DNA of 34,319 nucleotides, taken from Spartobacteria bacterium. Lineage in GTDB: Bacteria; Verrucomicrobiota; Verrucomicrobiia; Chthoniobacterales; UBA10450. The position numbers and the translations under genes were made by a program. Of the stretch, positions 14,690 to 22,598 are shown in pieces. The stretch covers positions 1 to 34,319 of the forward strand of contig PNAA01000016.1 of NCBI GenBank assembly GCA_003169975.1, in the 5' to 3' direction. Position 1 is the stretch's first letter. Every line of letters starts with the position of its first letter. The notes beneath the pieces were generated by a model. It did not search any database. It was not told where the DNA came from and worked only from the letters and a program-made list of their open reading frames with translations.

Positions 14690-15877
14690 TTATTTCGGAC
14701 GCTTCGACGGCGTGGGGCGAGGTTTGGTGGAGGGGCCCGCGGTCGGCGCCGGCGGCGGCTCCGATTTGAGCAATGCGCTGCGCTCCTTGAGGAAATGTTC
14801 CACCGTTCCTTTGGCGACGAGGTAGGGCCGACCGGCGAGCTTTTCTTCCTTCGTCAGCTTTTCGTTCAGCTGCTTCTGTTTCTCCTGGAATTGCTGGTCG
14901 AGCCGGGCCTTGTCTGCGGGTTTCTCATCGGCCCCAGGCTTACGTTCGTTAGGCAGGCTCGCTTTCACGGAAACAAGGACGGGATAGTTTGTGCCCATCA
15001 GTTTCCCGATGCGCAATAGGTAGTCAAAACCATCGAAGGTCTCGATGGTGAGCGTGGAAGGCTTGTCCAGGCCGGTCTCGGCCGGCAGCGCGTCGGCCTT
15101 CAGGACGTCGGCGAAGCCCAGGTTGGCGAGGTAGCTGGTGACAGTGTTAAACTTCGTGCTGTCGGGTTCTTCGCCGGGTTTCGCCTCAAGCAAAGTCCAG
15201 GGGCCAGTGACGGTCTGGCGCGAGACTTTCCAATTCATGCCCGGAGCGGCGCCGGCGAGGGCGATGGATTTGGGGTTTTCCACCTTGAGAAAATCTCGAC
15301 TGATCCAGAGATCGGGTTTTGGCTGGACCTCATCGAAGGTCTCCGCAACGAGGTAGACGCGTTCGGCGTGGGCGGGCGACATGACATAGCGCCCGACAGA
15401 AATCGAGACGTCGCCGAAAGAACGGTTAGACATCTGGTTTTGCTTTTTCCCGAGCAACAACGAGCCCAACGGCTTCGCGCTGCCGTCCGTGAGTTCGATC
15501 AACGTGCCGCTATCCGAAGTGCTGCCGGGCTCAAGCAGCTCCAGACGCCCAAGCTGCGAAGGGCCGGCTTTGACATCCTGGGTGGCGCGCAATTCCCAGA
15601 GTTTCCGAAGCAAGCCCGCGACTTTCCCGAAGTCGGCCGGGTAATCAGCGCGCTCCGCCACGCGCCACGTGCCCTCTTGCTTGACCAGGTTGAGTTCGGT
15701 TCCGCTAGTCTTGATGGTGACGCGCGAAACGTCATTGAGCGGAAAGGAAAGAATCTTTTCGCTCGACCCGGCCGCGCTGCTGCTCCAGGAAGCGGAGTCG
15801 CGGCTGCGCAGCAGGAGGGCGACTCCACCGAGCGCCGCGAGCAGGACGAGAATGAGGGCGAGCTGATTCCTTTTCAT
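14690..15877 (-). CDS. DUF4340 membrane-anchored protein, last gene of ABC operon (395 aa)
   Basis: The ATG at 15877 overlaps the stop of the GldG-like gene by four bases (ATGA), which decides the start. MKRNQLALILVLLAALGGVALLL is a single N-terminal membrane anchor. The rest is periplasmic. Residues about 40-300 match the DUF4340 pattern: strands such as ILSFPLNDVSRVTIKTSG, EGTWRVAERADYPAD and VYLVAETFDEV, then repeats of the same fold. The tail has a Lys/Glu coiled-coil stretch and a Pro-rich end. DUF4340 proteins are regularly encoded with Gld-type ABC genes. The biochemical role is unknown; a periplasmic partner of the GldG-like protein is the natural guess. Confidence 0.85.
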   Translation of the reverse strand: MKRNQLALILVLLAALGGVALLLRSRDSASWSSSAAGSSEKILSFPLNDVSRVTIKTSGTELNLVKQEGTWRVAERADYPADFGKVAGLLRKLWELRATQDVKAGPSQLGRLELLEPGSTSDSGTLIELTDGSAKPLGSLLLGKKQNQMSNRSFGDVSISVGRYVMSPAHAERVYLVAETFDEVQPKPDLWISRDFLKVENPKSIALAGAAPGMNWKVSRQTVTGPWTLLEAKPGEEPDSTKFNTVTSYLANLGFADVLKADALPAETGLDKPSTLTIETFDGFDYLLRIGKLMGTNYPVLVSVKASLPNERKPGADEKPADKARLDQQFQEKQKQLNEKLTKEEKLAGRPYLVAKGTVEHFLKERSALLKSEPPPAPTAGPSTKPRPTPSKRPK

Positions 15878-17757
15878 TCTCCGGCGCGTTGCCGCTTCAT
15901 CAGGGCGAGAAGGAATCCGGCCAGGATCACGACGACCGGCATGCCCGCGATGTTGATCCACTTGATTCGATTCTCGAGCGAGTCGATCTGGGCCCTCAGT
16001 TTGCGCCGCATCTCTTTCAACTGCGTTTTTACATCCGCTTCGGTCTTGCGGAAATTCGCCAGCTCTTCCTGTTGCTCGGGGGAAAGGATGAAGCGTTGCC
16101 CGGCGTCCTTGCTCCGTTGCAGCTCGTTCATTTTGCGCTGCGTGTCGGCCAGGCTGCTTTCGAGCTCCTTGATTTTGCTGCGGTAGTTTGCTTCCGCATC
16201 CGCCTGCATTTTCTGCACGACAGTGAAGGGCCGCTCTCGCGAGGCGCGGCTGCGCACCGCGATGAGGTTGCTGTCGCCGGCCAGTTGTTCGACCGCGCCT
16301 TGCGCGAAGCCGAGGTTGCCATTGACCGGAATGATGAGCGGCTCTCCGCCGAGCGTCTGCAATTCGCGCACCGCGACCGCGTTTTGAATCATGTCGGCGT
16401 CACCCACCAGGACAACGGTGGTCGGATGAGTGGACTCCTTCAGAAAACCTGCGTCGGCGGGTTTCTCTTCCGGCTTCGGCTGAGCTGGTTTCGGCTGGGC
16501 GGGCTTCGGTTTGCCGTCCGGGAATGCGGTCTTGAAACGACCGGCCAAACGGATCGCGAGCGGATACTGCGTTCCGCTGGCTTTGAAATCGTTGGCGATC
16601 TGCGCTGCGCCGAAAGAAGCCATCATCGCGTCGACCAGTTGCGAGCGCTTCGAGGTCTTGATGAGATCCGTCTTGGTCAAGCCGGCGACCGGTGTGCCGG
16701 TGAATACGCCGGTGAAGGCCATGATCAGGTTGTCCGCGTCGGCGGTGAGCACGTCGTCCTTGTTCATCGCGGTTTCGTTCAGCGCGAGCACGGTCGGGTT
16801 GCGCTCGCCTCTCATGCTGGCGGCGTATTCCAGATCCGCGGCGACCTGCCCCGCGGGGAAATCCACGCCCCAGGCCTTGAACAATTTGTCGAGGGTCGAA
16901 CTGCTGGGCGGCGGCAATCCGCCGTTTGGAACCTGCGGCCGATCGAGCGCGCAGAGCGGATCGACAAACGCGACCAGTTGGCCGCCGCGCAGGACGAATT
17001 GGTCGAGCGCGAACTGGGTCGCGTCAGATATTTCCTTCGGGTGAATTACGACCAGGACCTTGATCTCGTCCGGGACCTTATCGGTCGTGAGCTCCACCTG
17101 CTTCACGTCGAAGTCGCGTTGTAGCTCGCTGATGAAGGCCCACGGACGCGACTCGTTTTGTTCGCGGCGCATCATCATCGGATTCATCTCACCCATGACC
17201 GGGAGCGCGCTCATCACGCCGACCACCGGCTTTTTCGAAACCATCACGCGCGCGATGGCACGGGAGACATCGTATTCCAGGAGGCGCTCGCGATCCGGAG
17301 TGAGAAGGGGGACGGCCTGTTTCTGGTCGAGCATGCTCACGCTCAGGCCGAGATAGGCTCGCTCGCCGCCGCGCAAGGGCTGCGCTTCCACGCCATCGAG
17401 CCGGGCCGAATCTTCCGCGTCGGAATCCGGCGTCGGGTCGAGCCGCTGGACTGCGATCTTTCCCTTGGAAACCTGCGTGTATTCGCCGAGCAAATCCTCC
17501 ACCCGCTGGGCGTAGTTGGCGAGCGTGACCGGCATCGTCTTCGTGTCCCGGGTGCAATATAAACGGATTTGGACCGGGCCATCGAGTTTGGCCAGGATGG
17601 CCCGGGTGCCGGGCGAAAGGGTGTAGGCTTTTTCGGCGGTGAGATCGATCCGCTGTTTCGCCTGCGCGGCGATGAGGTTGACCGCGACCAGGAGGAGGAG
17701 CATCGCGACGATACCCACGCCGGAATAAAGAATGGTTTCCAGTCCTTTCTTCTTCAT
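15874..17757 (-). CDS. GldG-like ABC-associated extracytoplasmic protein (627 aa)
   Basis: A membrane segment at about 9-30 (ILYSGVGIVAMLLLLVAVNL) is followed by the GldG N-terminal motif RIDLTAEKAYTLSPGTRAIL, then LDGPVQIRLYC and YAQRVEDLLGEY. The central domain (about 195-480) has the 'uncharacterised ABC transport' fold: KPVVGVMSALPVMG, VLVVIHPKEISDATQFALDQ and GGQLVAFVDPLCALD. A long coiled coil (about 530-590, with SLADTQRKMNELQRSKD) and a second membrane helix (about 603-620) end the protein. In Bacteroidetes GldF and GldG accompany the ABC ATPase GldA; some members support gliding or export, but the function outside that phylum is unknown. It is 12 bases downstream of the permease and overlaps DUF4340. 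Confidence 0.88.
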   Translation of the reverse strand: MKKKGLETILYSGVGIVAMLLLLVAVNLIAAQAKQRIDLTAEKAYTLSPGTRAILAKLDGPVQIRLYCTRDTKTMPVTLANYAQRVEDLLGEYTQVSKGKIAVQRLDPTPDSDAEDSARLDGVEAQPLRGGERAYLGLSVSMLDQKQAVPLLTPDRERLLEYDVSRAIARVMVSKKPVVGVMSALPVMGEMNPMMMRREQNESRPWAFISELQRDFDVKQVELTTDKVPDEIKVLVVIHPKEISDATQFALDQFVLRGGQLVAFVDPLCALDRPQVPNGGLPPPSSSTLDKLFKAWGVDFPAGQVAADLEYAASMRGERNPTVLALNETAMNKDDVLTADADNLIMAFTGVFTGTPVAGLTKTDLIKTSKRSQLVDAMMASFGAAQIANDFKASGTQYPLAIRLAGRFKTAFPDGKPKPAQPKPAQPKPEEKPADAGFLKESTHPTTVVLVGDADMIQNAVAVRELQTLGGEPLIIPVNGNLGFAQGAVEQLAGDSNLIAVRSRASRERPFTVVQKMQADAEANYRSKIKELESSLADTQRKMNELQRSKDAGQRFILSPEQQEELANFRKTEADVKTQLKEMRRKLRAQIDSLENRIKWINIAGMPVVVILAGFLLALMKRQRAGE

Positions 17758-17769
17758 GCGCTTTACTCG

Positions 17770-18585
17770 TTAGCCGGCGCGATGCGCGCGGAGAATGACG
17801 CTGGTGGTGAAAAGCGAGAAGAGAATCACCGAGAGGAAAAAAAGCACGTCGCGCGAATCGATCACGCCCACTTGCAGGCCGTCGAAGTGGGTGACCACGC
17901 TGAAGGCCGCGATCGTCTGCACGAACCAGGGGCTGGCCCATTGCGTCAGCAGATCGGTCACGGGCGGCCAGCCCGCGAGGATAAGAAAGAGACAAACCAC
18001 GAGTGAGAGAATGAAGCTTACCACTTGATTGCGCGTCATCGCCGAAGTCATGGCAGCGATGGAAAGGTAAGCGCCGGCCAGCAACAGGCTGCCGAGGTAA
18101 CCGGTGAAGATCACGCCATTATCCGGGTGCCCGAGATAGTTGACCGTGATGACGAGTGGAAAGGTGAGGGCGAGCGCCAGCGCCAGGATCAGCCAGGAAG
18201 CGAGAAACTTTCCGACAATCGCCTGCCAGGGCGTGATCGGCATGGTCAACAAAAGCTCCATCGTGCCGAGGCGGCGTTCTTCCGACCACATCCGCATCCC
18301 GACCGCGGGCACGAGGAAAAGATAAAGCCACGGATGCCAGGCGAAGAAAGAAAGGAGATTGGCCTGCCCGTGTTCGAAGAAGCCCGCGACCATGAAAGTG
18401 AGAAAACCGGAGAGCAGCAAAAAGATGACGATGAAAACGTAGGCGATCGGCGAGGCGAAATAGCCGCTCACTTCCCGCTTGGCGATGGTGAGAATGTGGC
18501 GGAGCGCATCGGTCCACGCGGGTTTTGCGCTCGCGTCCGTGACCGTCTGGGCGTTGGCCGATCGTTCGAGAATGGCTTCGCTCAT
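17770..18585 (-). CDS. ABC transporter permease, GldF-like (271 aa)
   Basis: The ATG at 18585 overlaps the stop of the ATPase gene (ATGA), fixing the start. The cytoplasmic N-terminus is about 30 residues. Then come six predicted membrane helices: SPIAYVFIVIFLLLSGFLTF, FFAWHPWLYLFLVPAVGM, WLILALALALTFPLVITV, YLGSLLLAGAYLSIAAMTSAM, VVSFILSLVVCLFLILAG and LFFLSVILFSLFTTSVI. A conserved cytoplasmic loop MWSEERRLGTMELLLTMPIT is the usual coupling region of GldF/ABC-2 permeases. It should form the membrane channel for the ATPase encoded just before it. The substrate is unknown. Confidence 0.88.
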   Translation of the reverse strand: MSEAILERSANAQTVTDASAKPAWTDALRHILTIAKREVSGYFASPIAYVFIVIFLLLSGFLTFMVAGFFEHGQANLLSFFAWHPWLYLFLVPAVGMRMWSEERRLGTMELLLTMPITPWQAIVGKFLASWLILALALALTFPLVITVNYLGHPDNGVIFTGYLGSLLLAGAYLSIAAMTSAMTRNQVVSFILSLVVCLFLILAGWPPVTDLLTQWASPWFVQTIAAFSVVTHFDGLQVGVIDSRDVLFFLSVILFSLFTTSVILRAHRAG

Positions 18586-19535
18586 GGGTTCCCCTCCCGT
18601 TTGGTTTCCGGCAACGTGATACTGCGGAAGACTTCGTCGAGGCGGCCTTCTTCGGTGTGCAGCTCCTCGATTTTCCAGCGCTCGGCCGCAGCCAGTTCGC
18701 CGATGGCTCGCGCCAGGTCTCGGCCGTTGTTCGTCGCGAAGGCGCGCAGCGCGACCGGCGTTGTGGAAAGCACCGCGCATTTTGCGACCGCCGGGATCTG
18801 CTCCAGTTTTTGCCGGACCTGCGCGACGCTGCCATCCGCGATGCGCAAGGTGACAGCGCCGGCGTAGGTCGAGCGCTGCTTCAATTCCTCCGGGGTGCCG
18901 TTGGCCACGATCTGGCCGCGATCGATGATGATCGCGCGCGAGCAGGCGGCCTCGACCTCCTCCAGGATGTGAGTCGAAAAAATGATCGCCTTCGATTCGC
19001 CCATCTTGCGAATCAACGTGCGGACCTCATGCTTTTGATTTGGATCGAGACCGTCGGTCGGCTCGTCGAGCACAAGCACTTGCGGATCGTGAATGATCGA
19101 CTGCGCGAAACAGGTGCGATGCCGATAGCCCTTCGACAACGTCTCGATGCTCTGGTGGATGACCGGTTCGAGAAAACACATCTCGACCACCCGATGGACG
19201 GCGCGCTTGTTCGCCTCGCCACGCAGCCCGCGCAGCTCCGCGGCGAAGCGGAGAAAGCCGAGCACGGTCATGTCCGTGTAGGAGGGGGCGTTCTCCGGCA
19301 GATAGCCGATCAGGCGTTTCGCCGGGATGGGGTCTTCCAGCATGCTAAAACCGCCGACCGTGATCTCGCCCTCCGACGGCGGAATGAAGCCGGTCAGCAT
19401 GCGCATGGTGGTCGATTTGCCCGCGCCATTCGGCCCGAGGAATCCGAGCACCTCGCCCACCTGCACGGTGAAGGAGACTCCGTCCACCGCCCACTTGGCC
19501 CCAAACGATTTCTTGAGATTTCGAACTGTAACCAT
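18582..19535 (-). CDS. ABC transporter ATPase, GldA-like (317 aa)
   Basis: I start at the ATG at 19535 (MVTVRNLKKSFGAKWAVDGV). Further in-frame ATG codons up to 19580 would add a short leader with no clear ribosome site. The motifs are all present: Walker A GPNGAGKST (34-42), signature LSKGYRHR (133-140), Walker B VLVLDEP (153-159), D-loop and H-loop His189 in IFSTHILEE. A C-terminal domain of about 95 residues (from about 215), ending LDEVFRSIT, is typical of ABC-2 type exporter ATPases. First gene of the four-gene leftward operon, each following gene starting within 12 bases of, or overlapping, the previous stop. It powers the GldF-like permease. Confidence 0.9.
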   Translation of the reverse strand: MVTVRNLKKSFGAKWAVDGVSFTVQVGEVLGFLGPNGAGKSTTMRMLTGFIPPSEGEITVGGFSMLEDPIPAKRLIGYLPENAPSYTDMTVLGFLRFAAELRGLRGEANKRAVHRVVEMCFLEPVIHQSIETLSKGYRHRTCFAQSIIHDPQVLVLDEPTDGLDPNQKHEVRTLIRKMGESKAIIFSTHILEEVEAACSRAIIIDRGQIVANGTPEELKQRSTYAGAVTLRIADGSVAQVRQKLEQIPAVAKCAVLSTTPVALRAFATNNGRDLARAIGELAAAERWKIEELHTEEGRLDEVFRSITLPETKREGNP

Positions 19536-19696
19536 GCTGCCGAGGTTCGTTCTTCGGATGTGCATGTGTAGGACACTCAATTTTTCAGAACGTTCAAGTG
19601 GGAAACTTTAAATTGCCTGGTTTCCTCGGAACAGGAGAGGGACGGCGCACAATTTCGATTTGGAGAAAACGAATCGGCAAAGCAGTATGCAGCGCG

Positions 19697-20659
19697 ATGA
19701 AAGCGATCCGTGTGGGACAGTTTGGGGAGCCCGAGGTGATGAAACTGGTCGAGGTGCCGCCGTTGCAGCCGGGCCCCGGTGAGGTCCTCGTGCGGGTGCA
19801 CGCGGTCGGCGTGAATCCGGTCGAAACCTACATCCGCGCCGGGACCTATGCGCGCAAACCTGCGCTGCCTTTTACGCCCGGCAATGACGGCGCGGGCGTG
19901 ATCGAACTGGTGGGCGAAGGGGTCAGCGAGTTCCGGCCCGGTGATCGGGTTTACCTCGCTGGATCAAGCAGCGGGACCTACGCGGAGTATGCTCTGAGCA
20001 ACGCGGCTCAGGTGCATCGGTTGCCGGAGCCGGCTTCATTCGCGCAAGGCGCCGCGATTGGGACGCCTTACGCGACAGCGTATCGTGGGTTGTTCCAGCG
20101 AGCGGAGGCGCGGCCTAACGAAACTGTGCTCGTTCACGGCGCAAGCGGCGGGGTCGGCACCGCCGCGGTCCAGCTGGCGCGGGCGCGCGGTCTGCGCGTG
20201 CTCGGGACCGCCGGCACCGAGCGCGGGCGAGAACTGGTGCGCGAGCAGGGCGCGCACGAGGTTTTCGATCATCACGCGCCGGACTATCTGGCGCAGATTT
20301 TGAAGGCCACTTCCGGGCGGGGCGTGGATGTGATTTTGGAAATGCTCGCGAATGTGAATCTGGGCAAGGATCTCACCATCCTCGCGCCGCGCGGCCGCGT
20401 GGTGGTCATCGGCAACCGGGGTCGGGTTGAAATTGATGCGCGGGAGACGATGTCGCGCGACGCCGATATTCGCGGAATGGTACTGCCGAACACGCCGCCG
20501 GCCGAGCTGGCGAGCATTCACGCCGCGCTCGTGGCCGGCCTGGAAAACGGGAGCTTGCGTCCGGTGATCGGAAAGGAGTTGCCGCTGGGGGAAGCGGCGG
20601 AAGCGCATCGCGCGGTGCTGGAGCCGGGAGCGTTTGGGAAGATTGTGCTCGTTCCGTGA
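19697..20659 (+). CDS. NADPH:quinone oxidoreductase, zeta-crystallin type (320 aa)
   Basis: Start at the ATG at 19697 (MKAIRVGQFGEPEVMKL), the standard beginning of this family. The catalytic GroES-like domain contains GVNPVETYIRAGTY and LPFTPGNDGAGVI. The NADPH site is VLVHGASGGVGTAAVQLA (145-162), followed by DVILEMLANVNL and the C-terminal AHRAVLEPGAFGKIVL. No zinc ligands are present, as in quinone reductases and unlike alcohol dehydrogenases. It probably reduces quinones or enones with NADPH in the cytoplasm. It is divergent from the ABC operon (160 bases between starts), so the two share a promoter region, in which I see no clear operator. Confidence 0.9.
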   Translation: MKAIRVGQFGEPEVMKLVEVPPLQPGPGEVLVRVHAVGVNPVETYIRAGTYARKPALPFTPGNDGAGVIELVGEGVSEFRPGDRVYLAGSSSGTYAEYALSNAAQVHRLPEPASFAQGAAIGTPYATAYRGLFQRAEARPNETVLVHGASGGVGTAAVQLARARGLRVLGTAGTERGRELVREQGAHEVFDHHAPDYLAQILKATSGRGVDVILEMLANVNLGKDLTILAPRGRVVVIGNRGRVEIDARETMSRDADIRGMVLPNTPPAELASIHAALVAGLENGSLRPVIGKELPLGEAAEAHRAVLEPGAFGKIVLVP

Positions 20660-20686
20660 TGGGGCAGGGAAGAAAAGGCAGATTCG

Positions 20687-21316
20687 CTAACTCTGGCGGA
20701 AGATCCGCGGCCGCGGCGTTGTGTTGTTTCGCTGGTGACCAACGATTTCGCCTTGGACAGTCCGGCCGTCTACGCGCGTGAGATTTTTCACCTGGGCTGG
20801 ATTCAACAGTGGCATGTGCGGGATATCGCAAAGATGGTTTGGCACGACCCAAATGTTTTTCTCCGAGGTCATCCACTGGTCTTGGTCGAACCGGGTGAGG
20901 TTTACCGGGCGGGAGTAGCGACGCAGGGTGCGCTCGCCGCGCAGGTTGAAATAGATGTGAAAGTAACTCAGGGCCAACTCGCGCAACGTGCGATAGACCG
21001 GCTCGCGATATCTGCACCCGGTAAAGTTCGATTTTGCCAGCGCACCCCAATGGCCGCGGACTTTGAAGACGGCGAGCACATGATCGGTATCGTTGTCCGC
21101 TTCCAAGTCGAGGAGCAACGGCGGGAAGCCAAGCACGCGCAGAGCGGCCGCGGCGAAGATCGCGCCTTCCAGACAATGCGCGGTGCGCTCGCGCAGGACG
21201 ACGCGCGGCGACCAGGCGGTGGGCGCAAGATGATAGGGCATCGCGTCGAGGAACCGCTGGATGCCGACAGGCGTTTTGAGGGAGCGGAGCTTTCTTAATT
21301 CCGACGAATTAAGCAT
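20687..21316 (-). CDS. Transglutaminase-like cysteine-protease-fold protein (209 aa)
   Basis: Residues 43-52 (ERTAHCLEGA) contain the candidate nucleophile Cys48, and TDHVLAVF contains His79, 31 residues later. Cys-(about 30)-His is the transglutaminase-like core also seen in bacterial peptidase homologues. The stretch GFPPLLLDLEADNDTDHVLA matches the strand between them. Further on, SNFTGCRYREPVYRTLRELA and a basic tail with no similarity I can name. There is no signal peptide or membrane segment. Function is unknown; amide hydrolysis or cross-linking is possible if the third catalytic residue is present, which I cannot place. It stands alone. Confidence 0.6.
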   Translation of the reverse strand: MLNSSELRKLRSLKTPVGIQRFLDAMPYHLAPTAWSPRVVLRERTAHCLEGAIFAAAALRVLGFPPLLLDLEADNDTDHVLAVFKVRGHWGALAKSNFTGCRYREPVYRTLRELALSYFHIYFNLRGERTLRRYSRPVNLTRFDQDQWMTSEKNIWVVPNHLCDIPHMPLLNPAQVKNLTRVDGRTVQGEIVGHQRNNTTPRPRIFRQS

Positions 21317-21355
21317 GAATGAGGAGTCCTAGAAGCGGTCTGGCGCTGGAAATGA

Positions 21356-21390
21356 GTCACTGAGGACAAATAACTGATCACCGGGAACCG
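21356..21390. repeat. Heptamer repeats GTCACTG, ATAACTG, ATCACCG
   Basis: GTCACTG, AGGACAA, ATAACTG, ATCACCG, GGAACCG in exact steps of 7, filling most of the short gap 21317-21398. Confidence 0.65.
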
Positions 21391-21398
21391 GAACCTTC

Positions 21399-22256
21399 CT
21401 AGTCGAACCGGTTGTCTTTGAAGTGGCGTTTGCCTTTTAACGCTTTGGCGTACTCGTCGCGGCTGAGGATGTTCTCGTCGAGCTGCACCTCGGTGCGACA
21501 GAAGGTCTGGAAGAAGGTCGCCACCTTGTCCGAAGCGCTCAGTACTTCTTCGGTGAGATAGTTAGCATCGACATTGATGCACACGGCCCCGACCACCCCA
21601 TACTCCGGCCGGGTGATGGGGATGGTGGTGCATTTGAAGCGCCGCGCGCCGATGTTCAGCTCATAGTTCAACTTCTCTTCATGGGTCAGCAGCCGCTTCT
21701 TCAGGTCGATGACCAGGTTGGTGGTCCCATCGTGCAGGTTACGGCCGGTAACGTTGTTCTCCAGCGCGACGAGCGAGCGCGACGGATTCGAGAGATCGTG
21801 TAGCAGGATCTCAATCCCGAGGTTGGGGAATGATTTACCGAGCAGGCGGACGATCCGGGCGTAGTTCTCCAGATATTCCTGGGTGTCGTCGGCGATTCTC
21901 TTCCCGTCGTAGCGCGTGAGTAAGCGGGCGTAAACCTTCTGCTCGGCTGGTTCAAGCTGAGCCCGCACGTTGTTTTGTTCGCCGATGAAAATGAGCTGCC
22001 GCGCCGCCATCGGATCGAAATTCCGCAGGAAGTAATGCATCCCAAGCCGGAAGTCCTTGAGACTAAATTCCGGGAAGTTGTCGCGGTCGATGATGTAGGG
22101 ATAGAAGTCGTATTCCTCGAGCTTGCGCCCGTAGCGCTGCCGCTCCTTGTATTTTCCCCAAAGAAAGCCAGCCCCGAGAAGAATGGCGGAGGCGATGACG
22201 GAAGCGATCACATTGACTGTGATGTCGCTCCCAAAACCGGCGGATAAGATTGGCAT
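21399..22256 (-). CDS. Membrane-anchored YheO-PAS-like sensor (285 aa)
   Basis: One membrane helix (about 13-34, VNVIASVIASAILLGAGFLWG) is followed by a basic stop-transfer (KYKERQRYGRK). Residues about 45-130 form a helical region of unknown type. Residues about 133-232 resemble the YheO-like PAS domain: LGKSFPNLGIEILLHDLSNP, then SLVALENNVTGRNLHDGTT, then RRFKCTTIPI and VVGAVCINVD. In YheO this domain precedes a helix-turn-helix; here no DNA-binding domain is visible and the domain is tethered to the membrane instead. It may sense a cytoplasmic ligand and signal through a partner. The C-terminal 50 residues are charged. It lies 12 bases after the small membrane protein and may share its transcript. 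Confidence 0.7.
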   Translation of the reverse strand: MPILSAGFGSDITVNVIASVIASAILLGAGFLWGKYKERQRYGRKLEEYDFYPYIIDRDNFPEFSLKDFRLGMHYFLRNFDPMAARQLIFIGEQNNVRAQLEPAEQKVYARLLTRYDGKRIADDTQEYLENYARIVRLLGKSFPNLGIEILLHDLSNPSRSLVALENNVTGRNLHDGTTNLVIDLKKRLLTHEEKLNYELNIGARRFKCTTIPITRPEYGVVGAVCINVDANYLTEEVLSASDKVATFFQTFCRTEVQLDENILSRDEYAKALKGKRHFKDNRFD

Positions 22257-22268
22257 GGTGTTTCCGGA

Positions 22269-22445
22269 CTACTTGATCTCGGGCTTGCCTTTGATGTGAA
22301 GCTGGGCCCTGCCCGTGCCTTGGTTTATGCTTAACATTTCATCCGCTTTGCCGTCAGCTCCGATCGGGAGAAGGCCGGTCAGTGCTCCGCAAAGGCAGCC
22401 CAGCGCCATGCCAATGAAAAATCCGATTAGGGCCGTTCTGCGCAC
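22269..22445 (-). CDS. Short membrane protein, start uncertain (about 58 aa)
   Basis: The frame ends with a hydrophobic helix rich in Gly and Cys (LIGFFIGMALGCLCGALTGLL) and a polar tail (QGTGRAQLHIKGKPEIK). A GTG at 22445 (VRRTALIGFF) gives the most sensible protein. The open frame upstream reads purine-rich spacer. It precedes the YheO-PAS-like gene by 12 bases, so the two may be co-transcribed. No family is recognised. Confidence 0.45.
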   Translation of the reverse strand: MRRTALIGFFIGMALGCLCGALTGLLPIGADGKADEMLSINQGTGRAQLHIKGKPEIK

Positions 22446-22598
22446 CTGGCAATCTGCGACCTTCAAGATCGAGATCAAGCAGTAAGGGGACGGATGGAGG
22501 ACGGCGACCGGAGGTCCCGCGGGTTGGAGAGCGGAAGGAAAGGCGGGGCTTTTTGCTTGCCCGGGGAAGCAAAAGCTTGCTAGTCTCGCCTCACGGCC

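Noticed and set aside
15889-17124. 411-aa + strand frame opposite the GldG-like gene
   Set aside because: The minus strand encodes a clear protein in an operon with overlapping starts and stops. The opposite frame is open only because of GC-rich codon bias.
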